A stretch of DNA of 64,000 nucleotides, from contig OZ017795.1 in the NCBI GenBank assembly GCA_963969395.1, positions 30,237,063-30,301,062 of the forward strand, in the 5' to 3' direction. Of this stretch, positions 43,601 to 50,369 are shown piece by piece. The position numbers were made by a program, and so were the translations under genes. Positions within the stretch are counted from its first letter, which is position 1; the number at the start of each line of letters is the position of its first letter. This DNA is from Pseudoscleropodium purum. Taxonomy: Eukaryota > Streptophyta > Bryopsida > Hypnales > Brachytheciaceae. The notes below the pieces were generated by a model. That model was not told the origin of the DNA. It was given only the letters and a program-made list of their open reading frames with translations, and searched no databases.

Positions 43601-46600
43601 TTTTGGCTTCCTGGATTTTATTTCCCTCAAGTAATACATGTGTTCATTTGATGTCATTGATATTAAGACTTTAATTTTAAGAGATGACTAAATTGACAAA
43701 GTCATTAATGTTTTATGTGTAATGGTATTGACATTTTTATACAAAATTTTTTTAGTTGAACTATCTCATAAAAGAACAAAAATTTAAATTTAGATCTTGT
43801 GTATTTAAAGCAATTTAGCATCAAAAAACTCTACAATGATTTGATGCCCAAAATTCCTTCAGAGATAATACTCTTATCCAAAGCAAGACTAAATTATTCA
43901 TCTTTGTTTCTTCCTTAATAAATCCAATATTCCAACTATAGTATCTTCTAGTTGATTTCTTCAAGTAAATCTTTTCAAAATTTGAGAGTATCTTCGAGTT
44001 GGTTTCTTCAAGTAAATCTTCCCAAAATTTGAAAGTATCTTCTACTTGATTTCTTCAAGTAAATCTTCCCAAAATTTTAGAGTGAAATGCCTATTGTTTG
44101 TAAGATCATTGTATCCAATTCAAACTTCAAAAACTAATTTTTCAACTCTTTCTAATAAAACTGTGTTTGCTAGTAGCTTTGATAAAAGATTGAAAATTGT
44201 GAGTTTTAATTATAAGAATGTGATAACAAATATTGAAAAGCTTATATTTTTTATTTTCTTTGAAAATTTTAAAATCAAGCTCAGTAAGCAACTTTACATG
44301 TTTCTTTACCTTTAGTGCCAACGATATAGAACTCTTCATAGTTTTCATCTCATTAGTAGGAATTATACTAGAAGAATGGTTTAGAGCTTTTGTGAAGATA
44401 TCAATCTTACCATCAAATAAAATCATTTCAATTTCAAATTATTTTAAATTATATTTTGAGTTGCTTGCTTTGACATTGAAATTTAAAAATACATAAAAAA
44501 TTTGCAATTTTTATTGGAATGACAAGAAATAATGCTTCATTTAGAGAGGTGATGATTAAAAGCTATCATTAAAGTTTTATATACAAAATTATAAAATATA
44601 AGGTCAATAGAGCCTATCAAAATTTTAAAAATTTCAAAGTGGATGCTATTATTGTTTTAGGAGGTGCATTAGATCCCACATGAAGTCTTAAATTACTTAC
44701 AGATTCACAAATTAGAATTTTAATGTCTAATTACATATTTAAGAATGGTATACTTACAACATGTTTGTTTTGGTCACTGAAATTCCTAAATTAGATATTT
44801 GCATATTTGTTTTACGAGATTTCTAAACAAACTAATGTAGAAGATATTCATAATTTTTAAATTGCATGTGAAGCAAACAACATTTTGATTGTGATCCTTT
44901 ATTAAGTGAAGTGGAGATGTTGTATAGTTGATTTGGTAATTTATTATTTAAAAACATCTAATTGATTAATGTATTTCAATGAAATAATTAATTGAAGTTG
45001 GCAAACTATTTTTCTTATAAAAAATAATACCTTCAATTTTTGGCATCTGTTTTCAGTAACATTTTTTTTAATGCTCATTGCTAGATATGGTATATTCCTA
45101 ATAAATATGATTCTAATGGGGCTTAATCATTTTTCACATGAATTTAGGAAGAACATTGCATTTGTTGCTTACAATAGGGTCGTTTTTTTGACAAAGAAGT
45201 CTCCTCCAAAATGTTAAAATATGTCAACTTCACATTAGAAGAGTTTTGGGGGGTCCAAAAGCCTGTTTCAGGCTTGTTCCTTCGCAGTTGTTCCCTGCAG
45301 CAAGGGGAACGGCCCGCTGTCAAAAAAAAAATTCATAAAAAAAATTTAAAAAAAAAAATTAAAAAAAAATAGTCAATGACGCGGCAGAGGCTTGGCCACA
45401 TTAGATTGTTGCGCCGAACCTGTTTCCTACGTTCACAGGTTGTGATAACTTACAGGCATCCAGAGGCCCCAAAAATCTTCTAATGGGGCATCCAAGTGCA
45501 TCCAAAGAATATCATCATCAAAAATCATATTAAATAAACATTAGAAAATATGGCTTTCAACATTCCACAATCAAAAGACACTATCATTAGAAATATACTA
45601 TCTATAAATGTTTTGTAGTAGAAATTTAAGGATTTTGATTGCTTAAAAATAAGTTGAATCTTTAGAATATTTAGTAGTTAACCTTAAATTTGCAAGTCCC
45701 TTTTTGAGCTTTTAGAAATCATTCTAAATAAGAGGATAAGCCATAAATTTGATGAGATTTATTTCTCTCCCATAAATTCCAAGAATACACATTTAATGTA
45801 AATATAATACAGATCATGTAGAAAAAAAACTTTACAATATTAATCATGAATTGAAAGGTTTTCATGTTTGATCATGAGAGTGGGACATTAATAACTAAGT
45901 AAGTGATTAACAAACTTTCAATCTTCTTTTTATATATTAAGTCTAAAATTGTGATTGTGAAAAAACATATAAAGTTAAAGGGCATAAAATATAGAACTAT
46001 GACCAATTATGTCGTCTCAAAACTTATCATTGTACAATTTGTTTTAATGAATTTAGAATGTAATATATCTCCAAGTTCGTGTGGATTTATATTCATCTCT
46101 AAGAGTTCTTAACACTAAAAAGTCAAGTTTTGAAATGAATATCCTTGCAAAAATCTTCAATAGCGACATTTTGAATTTTGGATTTTGAAATTGTTTTGGC
46201 AATGCTAAAAATAGACTTGAAATCTTATGCATTTAAAATTAAATATAATACTTTGAGTAATTTTGGTTAAGATTTACATACTTCAAAGTTTTATTGGCAA
46301 TAAAATATAGTGTTATGAACATTTAGGAGCTAAAAAATTATCAAATCTATTATTTTATTTAAATAAAATGTAGAATTAAATGAGAATGTACAAATGAGAA
46401 TTGATACAATTCATATTCTATGAATTGCATTTGCAAATTAAAAAAATACAAATATAGTAAATATTTTTTGGTCCATCTACATATTTAATGAATTCTCTAA
46501 TATAATCTTAAACTTTGTGCATTTTTAAATTTCAAATGAGTCATAAATTTATAAATTTATCTTATTATAGTGAAAATTAAGAATTTCTTAGTATATTTTA

Positions 46601-47296
46601 TAAAAATGATCAAAACATATATTCATGGTTTCTAAGGAAAAAAATGTTTTTGATTTATCCAAGTAAAATGTATCAATTTGGAATAAATTTATGATGAATT
46701 AATGACAATTTTTTTTATTAAACAATCTAATTAAAATATTAGGGATTTATGACGGGAGTTTTACAAACGCATGCTCGAAAGTATCAAATACCTATTGATA
46801 CTTTGAATTTTAGTTTTTTTGTATTACAAATTGATGATGAAAATGAAATAGAAAAGGCACCAGACAATGGAATCTATATAATAGGTCTTTTTCTTGATGG
46901 GGCTCGTTGGAATCGCATAAAACATTTTTTAGCAACTGCATTGCCAGGTATCATCTTTAATGATATTCTTACACCAAAGATTTATTTGATTTTTATATTA
47001 CCTACAAATAAAATCTATAAAATTATAAAATTATAAATTAAAATTTTTTCTTACTTTTGCAAGGTGAAATGACTTCTAAACTTCCGGTTATTCATTTCAT
47101 ACCAACAGTTAACTACATTCCACCAAAGGATGAGTTTCAATGTCCACTTTATAAAACTCATGTTAGAGCAGGAGTTCTAACAACAACTGGAGCATCATCC
47201 AATTATATATTGAACTTAAGCCTCCAAATTGATCCAATAACAATTCCAGATTTTTGGATAATACAAGGGATTGCATCACTTTGTCAAATTGTATAA
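8965..47296 (+). CDS. axonemal dynein heavy chain, 3' half (22 exons, 1,989 aa)
   Basis: This is the motor half of a flagellar inner-arm type dynein heavy chain, an AAA+ ATPase that slides microtubule doublets in the sperm axoneme. The exons join to 5,970 nt in one open frame with GT-AG introns: 8965-9219, 10924-11175, 24710-24970, 25279-25585, 26173-26576, 26856-27098, 27259-27357, 27798-28058, 28891-29109, 31031-31246, 31458-31610, 32058-32225, 32460-32639, 36966-37856, 40053-40628, 41171-41321, 41709-41858, 42137-42597, 43047-43178, 43478-43630, 46743-46947, 47064-47296. Visible residues 1-170 are AAA3, 170-495 AAA4, 495-840 stalk and microtubule-binding domain, 840-1010 AAA5, 1010-1550 AAA6, and the rest the C-terminal domain. 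Family members have about 4,000-4,500 residues, so tail, linker, AAA1 and AAA2 lie upstream of the window. No frameshift or internal stop is seen. A DNAH6-like single-headed type is my guess from [11 protein letters not shown]; the subfamily is unproven. Confidence 0.93.
9715..10230 (+). repeat. dispersed repeat R2, copy 1
   Basis: Shares ordered blocks with 29,960-30,510: ACAAAATACAAATGT near the start, a CAATTGATTTGT-like block with CATAAAA(C/T)TTAAT in the middle, and ATTAG(A/G)CAATAACCA near the end. Both copies lie in dynein introns in the same orientation. Confidence 0.45.
10570..10608. repeat. (TA)n microsatellite
   Basis: An alternating TA tract interrupted once by CA, within the first visible dynein intron. 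Likely polymorphic; no role is implied. Confidence 0.8.
10924..11175 (+). CDS. dynein exon: AAA3 C-terminal part
   Basis: The 84 codons begin VTPRFFRHF and end RDVSKVFQ, the conserved close of AAA3. The exon joins the previous one in phase 0, giving [14 protein letters not shown]. Acceptor tttttag, donor CAG|gtataa. It is followed by the largest intron of the window (13,534 bp). Confidence 0.92.
12612..15420 (-). pseudogene. decayed MULE-like transposase gene with SWIM zinc finger
   Basis: Fragments in family order lie on the minus strand. At about 15,300-15,240 there is an N-terminal cysteine-containing piece (CKNPRCDYC). At 15,035-14,840 there is [19 protein letters not shown] followed by [12 protein letters not shown]. 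At 14,768-14,451 comes [20 protein letters not shown], the kind of segment near the catalytic core. At 14,330-14,040 there are PMVD and CLF remnants and DWLAFWHF. At 13,939-13,610 comes [13 protein letters not shown]. At 12,863-12,612 there is a SWIM-type zinc finger (CTCPYY...NCKH). Stops and frame changes separate the pieces, so it is dead. Assignment to MULE-like/SWIM transposases rests on overall pattern; no terminal inverted repeats were found. Confidence 0.6.
18162..18430. mobile_element. GC-rich hAT-type miniature element (269 bp)
   Basis: The ends are perfect 11-bp inverted repeats, CAGGGTTGACA at 18,162-18,172 and its complement at 18,420-18,430. They are flanked by an 8-bp duplication with one mismatch (TCCTTTTC at 18,154-18,161, TCCTTTTT at 18,431-18,438). 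A CAGGG start and 8-bp duplication are hAT features. The inside is strikingly GC- and CpG-rich in an AT-rich intron, with about 17 GGAC/GTCC motifs in both orientations. A perfect 14-bp direct repeat CGGACACAGCGTCC lies at 18,225-18,238 and 18,375-18,388. It encodes no transposase. It interrupts the coding relic around it, since reading continues on both sides. Confidence 0.85.
19971..20892. mobile_element. ~920-bp inverted-repeat element (repeat R1, copy 2)
   Basis: The left end TTCCTAAAGTTCCTTG and the right end CTTGGTCCTTTAGAGG form an imperfect inverted repeat. GTTAA lies directly on both outer sides (19,966-19,970 and 20,893-20,897) as a possible target duplication. The segment 20,350-20,660 matches the reverse complement of 6,565-6,905. 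No coding sequence is seen. It splits the unknown coding relic: an open 42-codon stretch ends at its left border. Confidence 0.5.
23781..23797 (+). repeat. solitary element-end motif
   Basis: TGGTCCTTTAGGAGGTA is found here and, identical over 17 bases, at 40,744-40,760. A near copy lies at the right end of the element ending at 20,892. It probably marks the end of a degraded element to its left (about 23,380-23,800), whose other end I could not fix. Confidence 0.45.
24710..24970 (+). CDS. dynein exon: AAA3-AAA4 linker
   Basis: The 87 codons start [11 protein letters not shown]. They include [14 protein letters not shown], the conserved lead-in to AAA4, and end at EERQYEQ. Acceptor cttacag, donor CAG|gttgtt. 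Despite 13.5 kb of intervening transposon-rich intron, the join to RDVSKVFQ is in frame and matches family order. Confidence 0.9.
25279..25585 (+). CDS. dynein exon: AAA4 Walker A
   Basis: This exon holds the AAA4 P-loop [12 protein letters not shown] within the conserved run [11 protein letters not shown]. The upstream [18 protein letters not shown] is also typical. The P-loop lysine and serine are intact, so nucleotide binding at AAA4 is expected. The exon ends in phase 1 (ATT GCA G|gt) and continues as Gly in the next exon. Confidence 0.94.
26173..26576 (+). CDS. dynein exon: AAA4 Walker B and sensor region
   Basis: The exon begins in phase 1 after gttag. It carries [18 protein letters not shown] (Walker B region), [12 protein letters not shown], and [18 protein letters not shown], followed by the conserved [17 protein letters not shown]. 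All key residues of the family are recognisable. Donor GAG|gttagt. Confidence 0.94.
26856..27098 (+). CDS. dynein exon: start of the stalk
   Basis: The 81 codons include the conserved [16 protein letters not shown] motif that closes AAA4, then [16 protein letters not shown] at the start of coiled coil 1 of the stalk. Acceptor aatag, donor AAG|gttcgt. Confidence 0.92.
27259..27357 (+). CDS. dynein exon: stalk coiled coil 1 (small exon)
   Basis: A 33-codon exon starting [13 protein letters not shown] and ending DQAAAQK. It is coiled-coil sequence between the previous exon and the [10 protein letters not shown] exon. It was identified from the flanking AG/GT sites and phase-0 continuity, because it is too short to stand out as an open frame. 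Confidence 0.88.
27798..28058 (+). CDS. dynein exon: stalk coil and lead to microtubule-binding tip
   Basis: The 87 codons include the alanine-rich repeat [16 protein letters not shown], then [11 protein letters not shown] and [10 protein letters not shown]. These are the family hallmarks of the end of coiled coil 1 and entry to the microtubule-binding domain. Donor AAG|gttaga; the next intron holds a MITE-like insert. Confidence 0.92.
28059..28890. other. dynein intron (832 bp) filled mostly by a MITE-like insert
   Basis: The intron before the microtubule-binding exon. About 490 bp of it is a less AT-rich insert with inverted-repeat ends. The remainder is ordinary AT-rich intron. Confidence 0.65.
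28177..28662. mobile_element. MITE-like element (486 bp)
   Basis: The left end CTAAGAGCATCTCTATGGC and the right end, read on the other strand as CTTAGAGCAAGCCTATGGC, match at 15 of 19 positions. GTTTTAA lies directly on both outer sides (28,170-28,176 and 28,663-28,669). The right terminus has a few extra bases beyond the match, so the exact end is uncertain. The insert is less AT-rich than the intron and shows no transposase. Confidence 0.6.
28891..29109 (+). CDS. dynein exon: microtubule-binding domain
   Basis: The 73 codons start [17 protein letters not shown] and include [24 protein letters not shown] and VVAPKKA, the core of the stalk-tip microtubule-binding domain. No large insertion is present in the tip. 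Acceptor accag, donor GCT|gtaaga. Confidence 0.92.
29110..31030. other. dynein intron (1.9 kb) with repeat R2 copy
   Basis: The intron between the microtubule-binding exon and coiled coil 2. Positions 29,960-30,510 are a repeat copy shared with the intron at 9,220-10,923. The rest is AT-rich with no coding sequence seen. Confidence 0.6.
29960..30510 (+). repeat. dispersed repeat R2, copy 2
   Basis: Homologous to 9,715-10,230 in the same orientation. It shares ACAAAATACAAATGT, CAATTGATTTGTG and ATTAGACAATAACCA. The ends are not sharp; no inverted repeats or target duplication recognised. Confidence 0.45.
31031..31246 (+). CDS. dynein exon: stalk coiled coil 2
   Basis: The 72 codons are highly charged heptad-like sequence ([27 protein letters not shown]) ending [11 protein letters not shown], the returning coil of the stalk. 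Acceptor cttag, donor GCT|gtaagt. Confidence 0.93.
31458..31610 (+). CDS. dynein exon: AAA5 N-terminal part
   Basis: The 51 codons include [20 protein letters not shown], then [16 protein letters not shown], the conserved opening of AAA5. Too short to be obvious as an open frame; supported by splice sites and family order. Confidence 0.9.
31616..31641. repeat. (AAATAG)n microsatellite
   Basis: About four hexamer units of GAAATA in the intron directly after the exon ending 31,610. Confidence 0.8.
32058..32225 (+). CDS. dynein exon: AAA5 middle
   Basis: The 56 codons start [16 protein letters not shown] and contain [18 protein letters not shown] and [10 protein letters not shown], invariant landmarks of AAA5. 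Acceptor aatag at 32056-32057 was chosen because it keeps frame with ...WINHCL; donor CAG|gttaaa. Confidence 0.9.
32460..32639 (+). CDS. dynein exon: AAA5 C-terminal part
   Basis: The 60 codons start [16 protein letters not shown] and include [18 protein letters not shown], a dynein AAA5 signature, ending LQKQ. The following 4.3-kb intron is the third largest fully visible one apart from the one after AAA3. Confidence 0.92.
33134..33174. repeat. short inverted repeat
   Basis: TAGTCTACCCCTT (33,134-33,146) pairs with AAGGGGTAGTCTA (33,162-33,174) at 12 of 13 positions around a 15-base loop. It may be the footprint of a collapsed element. Confidence 0.55.
35825..35996. mobile_element. palindromic MITE, family P, copy 1 (172 bp)
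   Basis: The two halves are imperfect inverted repeats ending ATGTTAG / CTAGCAT, with blocks such as GAGCCAACAAG and GGACTCAAAGA near the ends. The reverse complement aligns along its length with the left part of the element at 54,912-55,153 (GTACATATATTATA versus GTGCATATATTATA; TTTATATT(A/G)TA). Non-coding. Confidence 0.6.
36966..37856 (+). CDS. dynein exon: AAA5-AAA6 (largest exon)
   Basis: At 297 codons this is the longest dynein exon in view. It carries [31 protein letters not shown] and ERADLEE, then a predicted coil, [14 protein letters not shown] and AGGANPQEG. All are conserved between AAA5 and AAA6 in axonemal dyneins. Acceptor tacag, donor AGT|gtaagt. Confidence 0.95.
37857..40052. 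other. dynein intron (2.2 kb), nothing recognised
   Basis: AT-rich intron between the largest exon and the AAA6 exon. Apart from an (AAATA)n run at 39,772-39,797 I see no repeat structure or coding sequence. Confidence 0.6.
39772..39797. repeat. (AAATA)n microsatellite
   Basis: Five pentamer units in the intron upstream of the AAA6 exon. Confidence 0.8.
40053..40628 (+). CDS. dynein exon: AAA6
   Basis: The 192 codons start [15 protein letters not shown]. They include [30 protein letters not shown] and [14 protein letters not shown], then [15 protein letters not shown]. These are the strongest dynein signatures in the window. Acceptor tatag, donor CAG|gtttat. Confidence 0.95.
40629..41170. 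other. dynein intron (542 bp) with a short inverted-repeat insert
   Basis: It starts 55 bp before a 78-bp foldback at 40,683-40,760; the rest is plain AT-rich intron. Confidence 0.65.
40683..40760. mobile_element. 78-bp foldback with element-end motifs
   Basis: TACCTCCTAAAGAACCA (40,683-40,699) is complementary, with one mismatch, to TGGTCCTTTAGGAGGTA (40,744-40,760). The right motif is identical to 23,781-23,797 and close to the right end of the 19,971-20,892 element. This suggests an internally deleted member of the same family. Confidence 0.55.
41171..41321 (+). CDS. dynein exon: AAA6/C-terminal junction
   Basis: The exon starts [18 protein letters not shown], conserved after ...VLQ of the previous exon, and ends MFCISFFHA in phase 1. 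Donor G|gtagtt. Confidence 0.92.
41709..41858 (+). CDS. dynein exon: C-terminal domain, part 1
   Basis: The exon continues [16 protein letters not shown], then the conserved [11 protein letters not shown], ending in phase 1. Acceptor ttcag, donor G|gttaga. Confidence 0.92.
42137..42597 (+). CDS. dynein exon: C-terminal domain, part 2
   Basis: The exon contains [28 protein letters not shown] and the DVVG-like stretch [11 protein letters not shown], all standard. It also holds the short serine/glycine segment SGSSGGKK, a usual variable loop. Acceptor aatag, donor CAG|gtttta. Confidence 0.94.
43047..43178 (+). CDS. dynein exon: C-terminal domain, part 3 (small)
   Basis: The 44 codons start [20 protein letters not shown] and contain [13 protein letters not shown], a conserved dynein helix. 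Recognised from sequence and phase-0 continuity; acceptor tgtag, donor CAA|gtaaga. Confidence 0.9.
43478..43630 (+). CDS. dynein exon: C-terminal domain, part 4
   Basis: The 51 codons contain [19 protein letters not shown] and [10 protein letters not shown], matching the conserved WxSGFxFPQ-type motif, with L-P where S-G is frequent. Donor CAA|gtaata. A 3.1-kb intron with a minisatellite and an inverted-repeat element follows. Confidence 0.92.
43941..44083. repeat. 47-bp minisatellite, three units
   Basis: Units start GTATCTTC at 43,941, 43,988 and 44,035, each followed by a TTTCTTCAAGTAAATCTT core and CAAAATTT. Units differ at only a few positions, so the array is young or conserved by conversion. 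Confidence 0.85.
45234..45484. mobile_element. 251-bp TIR element with GC-rich arms
   Basis: The 33-bp ends (45,234-45,266 and 45,452-45,484) are inverted repeats matching at 26 of 33 positions, beginning ATTAGAAGA and ending GCCTGT. Between them are GC-rich blocks (AGGGGAACGGCCCGC, GACGCGGCAGAGGC) separated by A-rich runs. If the element is taken to start at GAAGA, TA flanks both sides, as for mariner-type MITEs. No transposase. Confidence 0.6.
46743..46947 (+). CDS. dynein exon: C-terminal domain, part 5
   Basis: The exon starts [19 protein letters not shown] and includes [15 protein letters not shown], conserved near the C-terminus. It ends in phase 1 (CCA G|gtatca), 116 bp before the last exon. 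Confidence 0.93.
47064..47296 (+). CDS. dynein terminal exon with stop
   Basis: The exon carries [20 protein letters not shown] and the end GIASLCQIV followed by TAA. The usual STTGHSTNF-type motif is here TTTGASSNY, with the histidine replaced. The position of the end matches axonemal dyneins, which stop shortly after LCQL. No clear polyadenylation signal was assigned. Confidence 0.94.
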
Positions 47297-49815
47297 GCTG
47301 TAATGGAAGGACAAGTCAAATTTGGTCATAGTTAATTTCTCAATTGCAATTTTGGATGGCATTTTTAATTTATTTTCAAAGAAAAATCTTCAAATTTATA
47401 GAAATTTTCATCTTCTTTTCAATGATATGTGGTTTAAATCATTTTAAAGATTATATGCATTTGAAAAATACGAAGATGTTCTTATATTAAAAGTTTTGTA
47501 AAACTTCTATTTCTTGCTACAAATAGGAGGTTGAATAGACTCAATTAATCTTTATATGCCTAGGTGTTTTGAGCAAAACTAAACAAGTAATTATATATAG
47601 ATTTTATAGCATTTTTGGATTTGGGTTTTAAATCACAATTGTTAAGAAATTTTTTAATAATTTTTTTTATGAATATGGAAAAATAAATAAAAATAAAACT
47701 TTTTTATTAAAACTTTAAGTAAATAAATCTATTAGATCACACTAATTTTTTTAAATGATTGAAATTTGTTATGGTTGTCTAAAGTAATTTTTTCATGATT
47801 TTAGAATAGCGAGATTTATAACATGTCTAAAATTGCATTCATTTTTCATATCTATTTTGTAGAAGCATCTAATTTCTAAGACTATAATAAATAAATACAA
47901 ATTGCAAAGATTTGTTTTAATAAAAATACTTTTAACCATCCAAATGAGTTGAATTCTTAAAATAAATCCAAATGTACTTAAATGAGATTAAATGTACCAC
48001 TTGCAAACTACAATATGTTATACTCCCTTTGCTTTAAAAAAAATCTTGAGTTTCATAAAAAATGTTGTCTTAAGCTAAATTGTGGGAATAACAAAATTAT
48101 AATAGGCTTACGAGAAATTGAACACACTAATGTCACAAGTAATATGCTTTCTAGAAAGCCAATGTACTTTTAAAAAAAGAAATATGATTAGATAAGGAGT
48201 GTGTTAAATTTTTTTGATGCTTTGCCATTGAAAGCCTTTACAACCACAAAAGTTTTATGAGTGGCTATTGCAATTGGCATTCTTGTTCCATTATGCTTCA
48301 AAAAACGCTTGCCAATGAGAATTCTCATTATTTCTTCATTGCTCAAGTGCTTCAACCCATTTTGCCAAACAACACTTGCATTCGTAAGTATGAAGTCCAC
48401 AATGGTCTCCCACAATCCATTCTAGTGAATGTTGTCATTAACAAATGGAAAAAGCCCAACTTGACAAACCAAAAGCAATAGGTAGTGATTGATTCAAATA
48501 TGACACCTTGAGGGCATTAGAGGAGAAGTTTGGGACAACATCAAAGGTGATTAATGTGATTTGGAGATGAGTGGTGTAGTTTTGAGTGCAAGCATGGCCG
48601 CATTAGTCACTCACAAGAAACTCAGCTTGGACAATGACAGTGTTAAGGTGATTTCTTTGAACTTGTGATAGAATATGTTGTTGATAGTATTCCATTTTGG
48701 AGTTTCCCTTGCAACTATCCATCACCATAGTAGACAAAGCAAATTGAAGTCCTATACAAATAGAATTAAGCCCTACCTAATTGAAGCAAACAAGGTTGAC
48801 TACTTGAAATTTTGCTTGAGTATATTAGACTCTAGCTTGTTAGGGAAATTCAAGGACATGATAGATTGTCTTCACAGAGATGAATAGTGGTTTTACATTG
48901 TAGAAACGAGCAAGTAATACTTGGCGCCCAGGGAGGAGCCACTATAGTGCACCTATAACGATTCAATACAAAAGTAACGTTCATGGTTGTAATTATGAGG
49001 CTAGGATTTGACTCTCACCAATCTTGCCAATTCCATGGCAAGATTAAAATCTTTCTTTTTATTTGCAAAAAAGCCTACCAAAGCACAACAATAAGAATTG
49101 TCACACTTGGACATTGGAAATGAAATCCATCTACTCGGTCTCAAAAGATGAGATGTAGAAGATGTTCATTGAAAATGTCTCTCCTCCAATCAAGGAGAAG
49201 TGGCCACATAATTGGCTTGGCAAGAATGGCAATACAATCTTTATTTAGTAAGACAATGCCAAGCCGCATGTCACAAGTCATGACCCCACTATAATGAACC
49301 ATTTGGTTAAGGATGGGTTTAATATGCAATCAATATGCCAATTGTTGACCACCCTTGATATGAATGTTCTTGATCAAGGATCATGAACAAAAAACAATTG
49401 GCAACTTCAATTCTATGATAGAGCAAGCCTTAGAACAAAAGGCAACTTCCAAATGAATGGTATTTGATTGTCCAGTAGAACATGCCTAATAGGCCATTTA
49501 ATGTTTGTAAATTTTTGTTAAAAGAGGTTGAAAACCTCTTCAAAATTTGAATGTAGTTGCCTCCCCTAAATAAATAGCAAGTTTTTCTCTCTTTATTTGA
49601 TGTCTTTTCTAATATACATGACGATCAAATATGGCAAAGAAATGTTGAAATAAAATTTCCACATTAGATTAACAACTCCCCATCAAATTGCACCTATCAC
49701 AAGACACCACATAGCACTTTTTTTAAAACAACTCAATTCATGTCAACCCTCTCCTTCACGTAGAATAATCCATGTTGTGACCAAATGAGGAAGATTGAAC
49801 AAAACAAGAGAACTT
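47297..49815. other. intergenic region between dynein and COPB
   Basis: About 2.5-3 kb separates the dynein stop from the COPB leader. Positions 47,297-48,180 are plain AT-rich 3' flank. Positions 48,180-49,560 are less AT-rich and hold a mariner-like transposase relic. No other gene recognised. Confidence 0.65.
48520..49560 (+). pseudogene. decayed mariner-like (plant MLE) transposase
   Basis: Pieces in family order lie on the plus strand. At 48,520-48,567 there is a helix-turn-helix-like KFGTTSKVINVIWR. At about 48,705-48,890 there is GVSLATIHHHSR, then RIKPYLIEANKVDYLKFCLS and KFKDMIDCLHRDE, where plant mariners have the first catalytic Asp in HIDEKWF. At 49,230-49,370 comes NTIFI followed by two stops and DNAKPHVTSHDP, the second-Asp region. 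Then come LLTTLDMNVLDQG, near the third catalytic position, and a degenerate C-terminus. Internal stops and losses make it inactive. No TA-flanked inverted repeats were found. Confidence 0.7.
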
Positions 49816-49819
49816 TAGA

Positions 49820-50369
49820 ACTCCTCATGTTCCCGAAGTTCTCATCGAGATCGACGCTGGTCCTGAACTGCTGCAGATCGGATGGCGGATCTCGCCAGGC
49901 TTGTTCTTCATTTCTGACATTATAGGATGCCACTCAATGACGAGGGAGCGCGACTGAAAAGCCCCTGTTTCCACGATGTCGCCAGCAACCCTAGACCGTG
50001 CCATTTCTTCTTCCTCTTCTTCCTCACAAAAGCTCACCCTCTCTCTCCTTCTCTGCCTCGCCGGATCATCCACACTCCTTTGCCACATTTCGCATCCAGG
50101 TACGTCTATCCAATTCGCTTCGTTCCGCGCTTCGAACGCCATTTGATTTCGTCCATTTCGAGCCAGTTTTGAGCCATTTGGGACCATTTGTGGATCTCAC
50201 TTTAATTGGAGTCAGATCTAATCTGCGCATTGCGGTGTGTTTTGGCAGCTTGTGATGGCCTTGTAGAGAGAATGGATGTTTGAATCAGGGAGTGGGAGGA
50301 GGTAAAGGGATAGCGACTTGAAGAGATAGTTGGAAAGGGGAGGCAGAAGACTGTGGAAGAGCGGTCGAG
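49820..50369 (+). promoter_or_regulatory. COPB 5' leader with probable 5'UTR intron
   Basis: GC rises sharply here. A CT-rich tract (about 50,003-50,062) of the kind seen in plant leaders is followed by CAG|gtacgt at 50,100 and ttggcag at 50,248. These would define a 149-bp 5'UTR intron ending 121 bp before the start codon. The transcription start and TATA box could not be placed. The intron call rests only on splice-site consensus. Confidence 0.5.

Larger units (their letters stand above)
43631..46742. other. dynein intron (3.1 kb) with minisatellite and TIR element
   Basis: The penultimate large intron. It carries a three-unit 47-bp tandem repeat (43,941-44,083) and an inverted-repeat element (45,234-45,484). 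Otherwise AT-rich with no coding sequence seen. Confidence 0.65.

Noticed and set aside
43055..43700. 61-codon plus-strand frame overlapping the dynein exon at 43,478
   Set aside because: It reads the exon in the wrong frame; the [11 protein letters not shown] frame fits dynein and the flanking phases.
48188..48415. 75-codon minus-strand open frame next to the mariner relic (LSNEEIMRIL)
   Set aside because: A weak resemblance to a transposase N-terminus but on the opposite strand to the rest of the relic; not convincing enough to annotate.
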